A stretch of DNA of 64,000 nt from Actinomycetota bacterium (GTDB taxonomy: Bacteria; Actinomycetota; UBA4738; HRBIN12): positions 62,001 to 126,000 of the forward strand of contig DASQWI010000009.1 in assembly GCA_035640355.1 (NCBI GenBank). The letters run 5' to 3'. The stretch's first letter is position 1; each line of letters opens with the position of its first letter. The notes beneath the pieces are model-generated. The model saw nothing but the letters and a program-made list of their open reading frames with translations. It ran no database searches and was not told the origin of the DNA. Below, piece by piece: positions 16,357-25,400 of this stretch. A program made the position numbers and the translations under genes.

Positions 16357-17202
16357 TCAGTCAGCGAGCCGAACGCGGCCGGTCGGGCGTCCGACTCGCG
16401 CCGCAGCGTCGGCGACGACGAGTCCGTCGCGAACGAGAGCACCGATCGCGTCGACGATCCGTTCGATCGGGAAACCCGACTGTGCCGCGAGCTCGCCGAC
16501 GCTTGCTCCTCGTCGCCGCAGGACGCGCACGATCCCGCCCCGCACCTGTCGCATCGAACCCTCGAACGGGGCGGCCCGACGCTGTGCTATCCGCCCGCGT
16601 CGGGACCTCGAACGCGCCCGGCAATCGGCGGCGATCGGACACGCCTCGCATCGCGGTTCCGGCCGGCAGACTTCGCGACCCAGATCCATGAGCGCCTGGT
16701 TCCACTCGGCTGGGTGACCGCGGTCCAGCCAGCGCACGGCCTCGTCGTCGATGGTGTCCCGCCGCACTTCTCCCGGCTCCCGTCCGAGTCGAGCGCGCGC
16801 AACGACGCGTCGCACGTTCGTGTCGACCGCCGCGATCGTCGCGCCGTAGGCAAACGACGCAATCGCGGCCGCCGTGTACGGACCGACCCCGGGAAGCCGC
16901 TTCAGCTCGTCGGGATCTGCGGGCACTCGTCCACCGTGATCGCGGACGATCGCACGTGCGGCTCCCGAAAGAGCGACGGGGCGGCGGTTGTACCCGAGCC
17001 CCTCCCAAGCGCGCACCACGTCGGCTCGCGACGCGTCCGCGAGCGCGGCAACGGTTGGGAACCGGCCGAGGAACCGTTCGAACGCCGGCACGACGCGGGC
17101 GGCCTGGGTCTGCTGAAGCATGATCTCTGAGACGAGGACAGCGTAGGGATCGCTCGTCCCGCGCCACGGATACGCGTGGCGTCGCGGCTCGAACCACTTC
17201 AT
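16357..17202 (-). CDS. mutY: A/G-specific adenine glycosylase (MutY)
   Basis: 281 residues. It removes adenine mispaired with 8-oxoguanine. The helix-hairpin-helix motif LPGVGPYTAAA and catalytic Asp in AAVDTNVRRV are present, as is the catalytic Glu in SEIMLQQTQ. An iron-sulfur cluster loop follows with four Cys (VCRPEPRC, EAC, ADC). The spacing is C-x5-C-x2-C-x5-C, one residue shorter than the usual x6 in the first gap. The C-terminal NUDIX-like oxoG-recognition domain of E. coli MutY is missing; only about 60 extra residues of winged-helix character follow. The ATG at 17202 begins directly at the MKWFEPRRH helix. Confidence 0.92.
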   Translation of the reverse strand: MKWFEPRRHAYPWRGTSDPYAVLVSEIMLQQTQAARVVPAFERFLGRFPTVAALADASRADVVRAWEGLGYNRRPVALSGAARAIVRDHGGRVPADPDELKRLPGVGPYTAAAIASFAYGATIAAVDTNVRRVVARARLGREPGEVRRDTIDDEAVRWLDRGHPAEWNQALMDLGREVCRPEPRCEACPIAADCRARSRSRRGRIAQRRAAPFEGSMRQVRGGIVRVLRRRGASVGELAAQSGFPIERIVDAIGALVRDGLVVADAAARVGRPTGRVRLAD

Positions 17203-17250
17203 GAGGGGTTCCGCGAGGCTCGTTGCACCGTTACGCTTCGCGGGAGGGTC

Positions 17251-17619
17251 ATGGCCACGATCCGGGACGTCATGACGAGCGAGCTCGTGACGGTCGAGCC
17301 GGGAACGACCGTCGCGGAGGCGGCCACCATCATGGGTGCGCATCACGTCGGCTCCGCGCTCGTCTTCGGCGACGGCGGGATGGCCGGCATCTTCACCGAA
17401 CGCGACATCCTCCGGGCCCTGGCGAGCGACTTCGACGCGGCCCGGCACGCGGTCGAGCAGTGGATGACTCCCCATCCCGCGACCATCGTCGCGGACGCCG
17501 GTCTCCGCGAGGCCCGCGACCTGATGCTCGAGCGCGGGTTCCGGCATCTCCCGGTGCTGGACGGCGACGACGTGGTAGGGATCGTCTCCCTTCGGGATCT
17601 CTCGCGCTCGGACTCGTAA
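17251..17619 (+). CDS. Two-CBS-domain protein
   Basis: 122 residues made of a tandem pair of CBS domains (about 7-60 and 70-122). Typical turns are VMTSELVTVEPG, GIFTERDILRAL, WMTPHPATIVAD and VGIVSLRDLSR. Such stand-alone Bateman modules bind adenosine nucleotides and modulate partners that cannot be named from sequence. A strong GGGAGGG ribosome site precedes the ATG at 17251. It is divergent from mutY. Confidence 0.92.
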   Translation: MATIRDVMTSELVTVEPGTTVAEAATIMGAHHVGSALVFGDGGMAGIFTERDILRALASDFDAARHAVEQWMTPHPATIVADAGLREARDLMLERGFRHLPVLDGDDVVGIVSLRDLSRSDS

Positions 17620-17635
17620 CCGCGACGACGTCGGC

Positions 17636-17824
17636 TCAGAAGCCGGTCCGTGCGCGCTCCGGAAGCTCCGCGGCAGCCTCCTTCAGTGCGGCGAAGACCT
17701 CCTTGAACACCTGTCCCGGATAGGACGCCGGCTGGCTGGTCTGTCCGCCCAACGAGCCGCGGACGGCCGACGCCGTGATCTCTACCGCCTTCTCGAACAG
17801 GATCCAGTCGAACTCTCGAGCCAT
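17636..17824 (-). CDS. Small helical protein, function unknown
   Basis: 62 residues, start ATG at 17824, beginning MAREFDWILFEKAVEI and ending with an amphipathic helix about FKEVFAALKEAAAELPERAR. It lacks a signal peptide and cysteines. Its codon use matches its neighbours and it fills the gap between the CBS gene (convergent) and the acyl-CoA dehydrogenase (upstream, same strand). I do not recognise a characterised family. Confidence 0.6.
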   Translation of the reverse strand: MAREFDWILFEKAVEITASAVRGSLGGQTSQPASYPGQVFKEVFAALKEAAAELPERARTGF

Positions 17825-17906
17825 GCAACGCCTCCCACTCCGTGTCGGACGACGCCGCGAACGACCGGAAGGGCGCGCGGCGGGCGAAAGGCTACCGAAC
17901 GGCCCT

Positions 17907-19076
17907 CTACTCGTACGCGCGAAGGCCGGTGAGCGCCTCGCCGACGATCAGCGTGTGGATCTCGTTCGTGCCCTCGTAGGTGAGGACCGATTCGAGGTTG
18001 TTCATGTGACGGATCACGGGGTACTCGAGCGTGATGCCGCTCGCGCCGAGGATCCCGCGCGCTTCGCGTGCAATCGCCAGCGCCTCACGCACGTTGTTCA
18101 GCTTGCCCATGCTCACCTGCTGCGGGAGCAGTCGACCCTCGTCCTTCATGCGGCCGAGATGAACCGCAAGGAGCGTGCCCTTGTTGAGCTCGACGGCCAT
18201 GTCGGCGAGCTTGCGCTGCGTCAACTGGAACGCGCCGATGGGACTTCCCCACTGTACGCGCGTGGTGGCGTATTCGAGCGCGCTCTGGAAGCACGCGCGC
18301 GCGGCGCCCATCGCGCCCCAGATGATCCCGTACCGCGCTTCGGTGAGACACGACAGCGGTCCCTTCATGCCGGTGACGCCGGGCAGCACCGCGTCTTGGG
18401 GAACGTGGACGTCGTCGAGCGTCAACTCTGACGTGACCGACGCGCGGAGCGACAGCTTGCGGTGGATGTCCTTGGCGGAGAAGCCGGCCGTATCCGTCGG
18501 CACCAGAAACCCCCGGATGCCGTCGTCCGTCTTCGCCCAGATGACCGCGAGGTCGGCGATGCCGCCGTTCGTGATCCACGTCTTCGTGCCGTTCAGGACC
18601 CACTCGTCGCCGTCGCGTTTGGCGCTCGTGCGCATCCCGCTCGGGTCGGAACCGAAGTCCGGTTCGGTTAGGCCGAAGCAACCGATGACTTCACCTCGAG
18701 ACATCGGCGGCAGCCAGCGCTCCTTCTGCTCCTCGCTGGCGAAGGCGCGGATGGGGAACATGCACAACGATCCCTGCACCGAGACGAACGATCGGAACCC
18801 CGAATCGCCGTACTCGAGCTCCATGCAGGCGAGCCCGTACGAGACCGCGCTCGTCCCCGGAAGGCCGTAGCCCTCGAGATGCATCCCCAGGAGGCCGAGC
18901 TGGGCGAGTCCGTTCGCGACGTCTCGAGGGAACTCGCCGCGCTCGAACCACTCGCCGACGTCCGGGACGATCCGTTCGCTGACGAACTGGCGGACGGCGT
19001 CTTGGATCGCGCGTTCCTCGTCCGAAAGCAGGCGCTCGATGTCCAAGAAGTCCAGCGGATCGATCGACCGCGCCAT
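17907..19076 (-). CDS. Glutaryl-CoA dehydrogenase-like acyl-CoA dehydrogenase
   Basis: 389 residues, full-length acyl-CoA dehydrogenase. The N-terminal helical domain is followed by the FAD-binding segment CFGLTEPDFGSDPSGMRTSA, the middle beta domain (about 135-230), and the C-terminal helices with catalytic Glu in TYEGTNEIH (about residue 368). The GSDPSGMRT stretch and the YEGTNEIHTLIVG ending are typical of glutaryl-CoA dehydrogenase, which converts glutaryl-CoA to crotonyl-CoA in lysine/tryptophan breakdown. No electron-transfer partner or pathway gene is adjacent, so the substrate is assigned from motifs only. Confidence 0.88.
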   Translation of the reverse strand: MARSIDPLDFLDIERLLSDEERAIQDAVRQFVSERIVPDVGEWFERGEFPRDVANGLAQLGLLGMHLEGYGLPGTSAVSYGLACMELEYGDSGFRSFVSVQGSLCMFPIRAFASEEQKERWLPPMSRGEVIGCFGLTEPDFGSDPSGMRTSAKRDGDEWVLNGTKTWITNGGIADLAVIWAKTDDGIRGFLVPTDTAGFSAKDIHRKLSLRASVTSELTLDDVHVPQDAVLPGVTGMKGPLSCLTEARYGIIWGAMGAARACFQSALEYATTRVQWGSPIGAFQLTQRKLADMAVELNKGTLLAVHLGRMKDEGRLLPQQVSMGKLNNVREALAIAREARGILGASGITLEYPVIRHMNNLESVLTYEGTNEIHTLIVGEALTGLRAYE

Positions 19077-19173
19077 GTCGTTCGGCTAGCCTAGCCGCAA
19101 CGAGAAACCCATGGCCGCCCTTGGGCGGTCTGATCGATGGCCCCACATCGAACGGACCGTTAAAGGACAATTG

Positions 19174-20601
19174 ATGCTCTTCCCCACCACGGATTTCGCC
19201 ATCTTCTTCGCGATCGCCTTCGCGATGCACTGGGTGCTGAATCCGTACCCCCGGGGTCGGAAGTGGTTCCTCCTCGTCGCGAGCTACGTGTTCTACGCGT
19301 GGTGGGACTGGCGGCTCGTGTGGCTGCTCGTGGCGGTGAGCGCGATCGCGCAGCTCGGCGCGCTGTGGGTCGAGCGCCAGGAGGAACAGGCCTCGCGCAC
19401 GCGCCGGGCGGTCGTCGCTTCGCTGGCATTGCTCCTCCCGCTCGCCTGGTTCAAGTACTACGGATTCTTCGCGTTGAGCCTGGCCAACGCGTTCGAGAGG
19501 ATCGGTCTGTCGCCGCCGCTCCCACTGCTGCAGTTCGTTCTTCCGGTCGGGATCTCCTTCTACACGTTCATGGCGATCAGCTATGTCGTGGACGTGTCGC
19601 GACTGGAGATCACACCGGCGTCCTGGCTCGACGCGTTCGTGTACCTCTCATTCTTCCCGCATCTCGTCGCCGGTCCGATCGTCCGCGGAGAGGAGCTGTT
19701 GCCACAGATCCGCAGGCGTCGCGATCCGGAGAGGATCGACGTCTCACGCGCTGCCTTCCTGATCCTCGGCGGGTTGTTCAAGAAGGTCGTCGTGTCGAGC
19801 TTCCTGGCCGCGCAGATCGTCGATCCCGTGTTCGGCGCACCGGGCGCCCACTCGGCGCTCGAGACGCTGGTCGCGATCTACGGCTACGCGATCGTGATCT
19901 ACACCGACTTCAGCGGCTACACCGACATCGCGATCGGCGTGGCGCTGCTGCTGGGGTTCGAGTTCCCGGTGAACTTCGACCGGCCGTACGCGGCCGTCTC
20001 GCTCCGCGACTTCTGGCAGCGCTGGCACATCACTCTCTCGAGATGGCTGCGCGACTACCTTTACGTCCCGCTCGGCGGCAGCAAGCGCGGCGAGGTCCGG
20101 ACCGCGATCAACGTGATGATCACGATGCTGCTCGGCGGGCTGTGGCACGGGGCGGGTTGGACGTTCGTCGCGTGGGGTGGCCTGCACGGGATCGGACAGG
20201 TCGTTGGTCGGTGGCGGCGACGCCGCCGCGAACGACTGGGGTTGCCGTTGGACCCGGCATCGGTGACCGCCGTGCTTCGAGCCCGCGTCGTTACGTTCCA
20301 CCTGATCTGCCTGGGTTGGGTGTTCTTCCGCGCGGGTTCGATCGAGCGCGCGTTCGACGTTCTCGATCGCTTGGTGACCGGGTGGGCCGAGCCGTCGACG
20401 CTCGTCACGCCGCTCGTCGTCGCGGCGATCGCGGGCATGTTGCTGCTCCAGAACGTCCCGCGGACGCCGGCGCCGGTGGTGCTGCGGACGTTCTCGCGGC
20501 TCGCGCCGGTGATGCAAGGTGCGGCACTGGCGGTCGTGCTGTTCGCCATCACAACGTTGGGGCCGAACGGCGTCGCGCCGTTCATCTACTTCCGGTTCTG
20601 A
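19174..20601 (+). CDS. MBOAT-family O-acyltransferase (AlgI-like)
   Basis: 475 residues with about eleven membrane helices. The ATG at 19174 (TTGATG, preceded by AAAGGAC) starts at MLFPTTDFAIFF, as in AlgI/PatA/DltB-type proteins. Signatures are FYTFMAISYVVDV, SFFPHLVAGPIVR, DFSGYTDIAIG and the active-site His in LLGGLWHGAGW (about residue 325). These proteins pass an acyl group, often acetyl, across the membrane to a partner that modifies an exported polymer. The next gene, one base downstream of the stop, encodes an extracytoplasmic SGNH protein, the classic partner. The polymer is unknown and no polymer-synthesis genes are nearby. Confidence 0.92.
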   Translation: MLFPTTDFAIFFAIAFAMHWVLNPYPRGRKWFLLVASYVFYAWWDWRLVWLLVAVSAIAQLGALWVERQEEQASRTRRAVVASLALLLPLAWFKYYGFFALSLANAFERIGLSPPLPLLQFVLPVGISFYTFMAISYVVDVSRLEITPASWLDAFVYLSFFPHLVAGPIVRGEELLPQIRRRRDPERIDVSRAAFLILGGLFKKVVVSSFLAAQIVDPVFGAPGAHSALETLVAIYGYAIVIYTDFSGYTDIAIGVALLLGFEFPVNFDRPYAAVSLRDFWQRWHITLSRWLRDYLYVPLGGSKRGEVRTAINVMITMLLGGLWHGAGWTFVAWGGLHGIGQVVGRWRRRRRERLGLPLDPASVTAVLRARVVTFHLICLGWVFFRAGSIERAFDVLDRLVTGWAEPSTLVTPLVVAAIAGMLLLQNVPRTPAPVVLRTFSRLAPVMQGAALAVVLFAITTLGPNGVAPFIYFRF

Positions 20602-20602
20602 C

Positions 20603-21778
20603 ATGGCGGCCGAAGAGCTCCCTCCCGAACTCGCCACACTCGTGGACCCGGACCGGGACCCGGACCGGGCCCCGCGCGAGGACGCCGACCGCGGCCGACG
20701 GGTGACTCCGATGCAGGCCGGCGTGACGCTCGCCGTCTGCCTGGCGCTGTGGGCGATGGCGTTTGCTCCGACGCTGGAGAGAACCGCACACACCGCGCCA
20801 CCAGGGGCACGGCGCGACGCCGCCCTGGCCATCCTCCGGCCGGTCGCCGTGATCTCGGACGTGCTCGCCGTCGGCGACGCGGCGGAGGGCGCGATGCGAG
20901 CGCTCGGCCACGACCCGAACGGACCACCGGGCGGCGAGCTGGTCATCCCCGAACTCGAGACGCCGGATTTCCGCCTGCAACCGGGCTTGTCCAACGAGAC
21001 GCCGACCCCAACGACGACGCAGCCCAGGTCTCCCACGACCTCGAGGCCGACGGAAGGCGGGCGGCGCCGGCCGAGCCCTCCGGTCGACGTAGCCCTCCCT
21101 TCCGACATCAGGATCCCCACCGAACGCGATCGTCTCCGCGTCGTCGTGGTCGGCGACTCGCTCTCCCAAGGTCTCGCTCCGGCTCTCGCGGAGCTGTTCG
21201 ACCCGTCGAGCGCCCGTGTGCTGTCGCTGGGAAGGATCTCCACCGGACTTGCGCGTCCCGATTACTTCAACTGGCAGGGGGCCCTGCGAAGGATCGTCGA
21301 CGAGGTCCGGCCGGACGTCGTGTTCGTCCTTCTTGGTACGAACGACGACCAGCCCATCGTCACGAGCGAGGGAACGGTCGATCTCGGCACCACCGACTGG
21401 ACGTACGCGTACCGCGAGCGGGCGGCGGCGTTCCTTCGCGAGGCGACCTCGGCGGGCACGCGCGTCGTCTGGGTAGGCATCCCGGTGGTGGCAGAGCGGG
21501 ACCGATGGGATTTCTACCGCCGCCTGAACGACGTCTACGCGGACACGGCCGCTGCCGATCCGCTCGCGGCGTACGTCGACTCGTGGCGACTTCTCGAGAC
21601 GCGCGATGGCGGCTACGCCGCGTACCTTCGGAACGAACGCGGAGTGCTACAGGAGATGCGCGCTGGCGACGGCTTCCACTTCACGCCCAACGGCTATCTC
21701 TATCTCGGCCGCGCCGCGATCCGCGCGGCGGTCGAGGCGTTCGGCCTGGCCCCGGCGTCGCTCGAGTTCAGGATCTGA
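20603..21778 (+). CDS. Membrane-anchored SGNH-fold (DUF459-like) esterase/acetyltransferase
   Basis: 391 residues. A short cytoplasmic stretch, which includes a DPDRDPDR repeat, precedes one membrane helix (about 38-55). A Pro/Thr linker (about 130-165) leads to an SGNH hydrolase domain: block I VVVGDSLSQG with Ser about 186, an LLGTND block with Asn, and the C-terminal GDGFHFTPNGY block with Asp and His. It starts one base after the MBOAT stop. By analogy with AlgJ/PatB-type partners it should complete acyl transfer outside the cell; plain esterase activity is the alternative. Confidence 0.88.
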   Translation: MAAEELPPELATLVDPDRDPDRAPREDADRGRRVTPMQAGVTLAVCLALWAMAFAPTLERTAHTAPPGARRDAALAILRPVAVISDVLAVGDAAEGAMRALGHDPNGPPGGELVIPELETPDFRLQPGLSNETPTPTTTQPRSPTTSRPTEGGRRRPSPPVDVALPSDIRIPTERDRLRVVVVGDSLSQGLAPALAELFDPSSARVLSLGRISTGLARPDYFNWQGALRRIVDEVRPDVVFVLLGTNDDQPIVTSEGTVDLGTTDWTYAYRERAAAFLREATSAGTRVVWVGIPVVAERDRWDFYRRLNDVYADTAAADPLAAYVDSWRLLETRDGGYAAYLRNERGVLQEMRAGDGFHFTPNGYLYLGRAAIRAAVEAFGLAPASLEFRI

Positions 21779-21875
21779 GCGAGGAGAATCTCGGACCGGC
21801 TGTCGAAATTGGGTCCTTGCGCTCGTCGCTAGGCTGACCACGGGATCGGGGAAGTCCAACGAGAAGGAGGCACGG

Positions 21876-22235
21876 ATGCGGTATCTGCTGCTGATCTACG
21901 GCGACGAGTCGGCGTGGGGTGACATGACACCGACGCCCGAGGCCCTCCAGGGGGAGATGAAGCGATGGGGGGACTACACGGATTGGTTGAAGCAGAACGG
22001 CTGGCATCTCGGCGGAGAGGCGCTCGAGCCCACGTCGGATGCGACGACGGTCCGTGAGCAGAACGGCAAGGTCATGACGACCGACGGGCCCTTCGCCGAG
22101 ACGAAGGAGCAGCTCGGCGGGTACTACCTGATCGACGCGCCGAACCTCGACGACGCGATCGAAGCGGCGTCGAAGATGCCGAACATCCCCACCGGCGGCT
22201 CGGTCGAGGTACGACCGATCCAGGAGTTCGACTAG
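21876..22235 (+). CDS. DGPF-domain (YCII-related) protein
   Basis: 119 residues with a ferredoxin-like fold. It contains the name-giving motif in TTDGPFAETKEQLGGYYLID near residue 70. A strong GAGAAGGAGG ribosome site precedes the ATG at 21876. Genes of this family are the hallmark neighbours of ECF42-type sigma factors, which is what follows here without a gap. Their biochemical function is unproven. Confidence 0.92.
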   Translation: MRYLLLIYGDESAWGDMTPTPEALQGEMKRWGDYTDWLKQNGWHLGGEALEPTSDATTVREQNGKVMTTDGPFAETKEQLGGYYLIDAPNLDDAIEAASKMPNIPTGGSVEVRPIQEFD

Positions 22236-22237
22236 CC

Positions 22238-23491
22238 GTCGTCGCGACGCACGCGCGCGGGGTCGTCGAGCGCCTGTTCCGCGAGGAGCAGGGACGGGCC
22301 GTCGCGACCCTGATCAGGATCCTCGGTGACTTCGATCTCGCCGAGGACGCCGTCCAGGAGGCGTTCGCCGAGGCGCTCAGGACATGGCCCTCTCGCGGGG
22401 TGCCGGCGACGCCGGGCGCGTGGATCACGACGACCGCCCGCAACCGTGCCATCGACCGAATCAGACGAGAGCGAACGCTTCGCGAGAAGAACGTCGCGAT
22501 CGCGCGGCTCGCCGAGCTCGAGGCGCTGGCCGGCGACGAGACGGACGTGAGCGGCATCCCGGACGACCGACTTCGTTTGATCTTCACGTGCTGTCATCCG
22601 TCGCTCCCGCTCGACGCGCGCGTCGCGCTGACGTTGAAGACGCTGGGCGGGCTGTCGACCGGCGAGATCGCCCGCGCGTTCCTCGTCGCCGAGACGGCGA
22701 TGGCGCAGCGGATCGTCCGCGCCAAGCGGAAGATCCGAGCGGCCGGAATCCCGTACCGCGTTCCGCCACCATCGCTCCTGCCCGAACGTCTTCCGAGCGT
22801 GCTCGCCGTCGTCTACCTCGTGTTCAACGAGGGGTATTCCGCGACGACCGGCACGCTCGTGCGCACAGCGCTCTGCGACGAGGCCATCCGACTCGGCCGC
22901 GTCCTTCGCGCGTTGATGCCGCGCGAGCCCGAGATCGAAGGGCTGCTCGCCCTGATGCTGCTCCAGCACTCAAGGCGCGAAGCGCGTGTCTCGGGTGACG
23001 CCGAGCTCGTCGTGCTCGAGGAGCAGGACCGCGCGAGGTGGGATCACGACATGATCGACGAGGGCCTTGAACTGCTCGACGAGGCGCTCGCGCGACGTCG
23101 AGCGGGCCCGTATCAGTTGCAGGCGGCGATCGCTGCGCTCCACGCTCGCGCGCCTCGAGCCGAGGACACCGATTGGCCGCAGATCGTCGCACTGTACGTG
23201 GCGCTCCGTGCCCAGTCCCCGAGCCCCGTCGTCGACCTGAACCACGCCGTGGCCGTGGCGATGGCAGACGGACCCGATCTCGGTCTGCCGCTCGTCGAGA
23301 CGCTCGCGTCGGAGCTCGACGGATACCTCCACTTCCACTCCGCTCGCGCGGACCTGCTCCGCCGACTCGGGCGTTTCGACGAAGCCGCGAGCGCCTACCG
23401 ACGAGCGCTGGAACTCGCGACGAACGAGACGGAGACGTCGTACCTGCGACGTCGCCTCGACGAGGTCACAGCTCCTTCGTCCACATCGTGA
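22238..23491 (+). CDS. ECF42-type RNA polymerase sigma factor with C-terminal TPR-like domain; start unresolved
   Basis: About 415 residues. Sigma region 2 is clear (VVERLFREEQGRAVATL, then LAEDAVQEAFAEAL), followed by the region 2.4 helix ARNRAIDRIRRERTLREKN. Region 4 follows near LKTLGGLSTGEIARAFLV, then the long helical C-terminal domain of ECF42 (YLVFNEGYSA; HARAPRAEDTDW; DLNHAVAVAMADGP). No ATG, GTG or TTG occurs in frame between an upstream in-frame stop near 22055 and a GTG at 22400; that GTG would remove most of region 2. The true start may be a rare codon near 22238-22274, or a base may be lost or gained there. It probably works with the DGPF protein. Confidence 0.85.
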   Translation, partial: VVATHARGVVERLFREEQGRAVATLIRILGDFDLAEDAVQEAFAEALRTWPSRGVPATPGAWITTTARNRAIDRIRRERTLREKNVAIARLAELEALAGDETDVSGIPDDRLRLIFTCCHPSLPLDARVALTLKTLGGLSTGEIARAFLVAETAMAQRIVRAKRKIRAAGIPYRVPPPSLLPERLPSVLAVVYLVFNEGYSATTGTLVRTALCDEAIRLGRVLRALMPREPEIEGLLALMLLQHSRREARVSGDAELVVLEEQDRARWDHDMIDEGLELLDEALARRRAGPYQLQAAIAALHARAPRAEDTDWPQIVALYVALRAQSPSPVVDLNHAVAVAMADGPDLGLPLVETLASELDGYLHFHSARADLLRRLGRFDEAASAYRRALELATNETETSYLRRRLDEVTAPSSTS

Positions 23492-23966
23492 CCACGTCGC
23501 ACCAGCTCGCGGGATCGGCGTCGGGCGGCGGGGCCGCGGAGATGATGTACGGCTCGGGCCGCTCGACGTAACCGAGGCGACGGTACAGCCGCCTGGCCGC
23601 GGCGTAACCGGGGCCCGTTCCCGTGTCGAGCGCGATCCCCGAAGGTCGGCAGCCCGCCCCGCCGCCTCCACCTGGAGCATCAGCGCGAGACCGATGCCGA
23701 GGCGGCGGCTGCGCGGCATGACCCAGAGGTCCTCCACGTGCGCTCGACCCCGCCACTCCAGCAATGAGTCGATCCTCCGGTCGTCGGGGAACGCCAACCC
23801 CACGTGCCCGACCGCGGTGCCGCCGAGCCACGCGCCGAAGTAGCGGAATGTCCCGCGTTCCTGGGAGCGGATCCGTCGTTCGTGGAGGCCTCGGTCGCTC
23901 GCGGAGGTCCTGGCAGATCACGTCGAGCTCGGCCGCGACGAACGGACGGATCTCGACGTGGCTCAG
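23466..23966 (-). pseudogene. GNAT acetyltransferase gene with two compensating frameshifts
   Basis: A GNAT domain is spread over two frames. The N terminus (EIRPFVAAELDVICQDLRER) and C terminus (GIALDTGTGPGYAAARRLY to the TGA at 23466) are in one frame. The middle, including motif A (EDLWVMPRSRRLGIGLALML), is in another. The shifts lie at about 23885-23910 and about 23640-23652. The middle frame has no start of its own before a GTG at 23803. The only start-like codon at the 5' end is a CTG at 23966 overlapping the trpB2 stop (CTGA). Either a decaying gene or two single-base errors in the assembly. Confidence 0.7.
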
Positions 23967-25342
23967 CCGATCGGCACCTCCGGCAGGCGCGCCAGCGCCG
24001 CCTCCTCCTGCGCCGGATCGAACTCGACCTCCGGCAGTCGCGCGTTCAGGTAGTCGTCGTACGCCTGCATGTCGAAGTGCCCATGGCCCGATAGCCCGAT
24101 GAGGATCACGCGCGACGCACCCGCCTCGCGCGCCGCCACCGCCTCGTCGATGGCTCCCCGGATTGCGTGCGCCGACTCCGGCGCCGGCACGATCCCCTGC
24201 GCCTTGGCGAACTGCACCGCCGCGTCGAACACCTCGTTCTGCGAGTAGGCCCGCGCCTCCATGTGCCCCTCGCGAACGAGCAGCGAGAGGGACGGCGAGT
24301 CGCCGTGATACCGGAGTCCGCCCGCGTGAACCGGCGCGGGGACGAAGTCGTGACCGAGCGTGTACATCGGAAGAAGCGGCGTCATCTGCCCGGTGTCGCC
24401 GAAGTCGTACGCGAACCGTCCTCTGGTAAGCGTCGGGCAGGCCGTCGGCTCCGTCGCCAGGAAGCGCATGTTCGGCCGGTCGCCTCTCAGGCGATCGGCC
24501 ATGAACGGGTACGCGAGGCCCCCGTAGTTAGAACCGCCGCCGACGCAACCGACGACGACGTCGGGAACCTCGCCCGTCATCTCCATCTGCTCCTTGGCCT
24601 CGAGCCCGACGACGGTCTGGTGGAGCAGGACGTGGTTCAGGCACGAGCCGATCGAGTAGTTCGTGTCGTGGTTCGTCGCGGCGACCTCGATCGCCTCGCT
24701 GATGGCGATCCCGAGCGAGCCGGTCGAGTCGGGGTTCTCCTCGAGGATCTTCTTCCCTGTCTGGGTCGTCGACGTCGGCGAGGGGCGAACCTCTCCGCCG
24801 AACGTCTCGATGAAGATCCGGCGGTACGGCTTCTGCTCGTATGACGCCTTCACCATGAACACCAGGCAGTCGAGATCGAAGAACGAACACGCCATCGCCA
24901 GCGAAGACCCCCATTGCCCGGCGCCGGTCTCGGTGGCCAGCCGCTTCGCCCCGGCTTGCTTGTTGTAGAAGGCCTGCGCCACGGCGGTGTTCGGCTTGTG
25001 CGACCCCGCGGGCGACACGCCCTCGTACTTGAAATAGATGTGCGCCGGCGTGTCGAGCGCGCGCTCGAGCCGCGTCGCCCGATGAAGCGGCGAGGGTCGC
25101 CACAGCCGGTAGACGTCGATCACCTCGCCGGGGATGTCGATCCACTCGTCGCTCGAGACCTCCTGCAGGATCAGTTGCTCGGGGAACAGCGGCGCAAGCA
25201 GGTCGGGCGTGACCGGTTGCTTGGTCCCGGGATGCAGCGGGGGGAGGAGTTGGATGCCCGCACGGGCCATCACCGGCAACAGGTTCTGCCACGCAGCCGG
25301 GATGAGGTTAGGCGGTAGGTCGAAACGGGTGCGATCGGTCAC
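23963..25342 (-). CDS. trpB2: Tryptophan synthase beta-like protein, TrpB2 type
   Basis: 459 residues, a fold-type II PLP enzyme. The PLP Lys lies in GSHKPNTA (Lys about 116), the phosphate-binding glycine loop is [12 protein letters not shown], and there is a long N-terminal extension with [15 protein letters not shown]. Length and motifs fit the TrpB2 subgroup, which makes tryptophan from indole and serine and often lacks a TrpA partner. Indeed no trpA is nearby. Indole salvage or serine deaminase side activity are the usual proposals. Confidence 0.92.
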   Translation of the reverse strand: MTDRTRFDLPPNLIPAAWQNLLPVMARAGIQLLPPLHPGTKQPVTPDLLAPLFPEQLILQEVSSDEWIDIPGEVIDVYRLWRPSPLHRATRLERALDTPAHIYFKYEGVSPAGSHKPNTAVAQAFYNKQAGAKRLATETGAGQWGSSLAMACSFFDLDCLVFMVKASYEQKPYRRIFIETFGGEVRPSPTSTTQTGKKILEENPDSTGSLGIAISEAIEVAATNHDTNYSIGSCLNHVLLHQTVVGLEAKEQMEMTGEVPDVVVGCVGGGSNYGGLAYPFMADRLRGDRPNMRFLATEPTACPTLTRGRFAYDFGDTGQMTPLLPMYTLGHDFVPAPVHAGGLRYHGDSPSLSLLVREGHMEARAYSQNEVFDAAVQFAKAQGIVPAPESAHAIRGAIDEAVAAREAGASRVILIGLSGHGHFDMQAYDDYLNARLPEVEFDPAQEEAALARLPEVPIG

Positions 25343-25400
25343 GGGAGAGCCTCCTCGCTGGGGAACGCGAAGCCTAGCGACCGATGCCGGACACCGCTAC

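Noticed and set aside
20646-20674. Tandem repeat encoding DPDRDPDR
   Set aside because: Only two imperfect units in a low-complexity cytoplasmic tail; no sign of a mobile or regulatory repeat.
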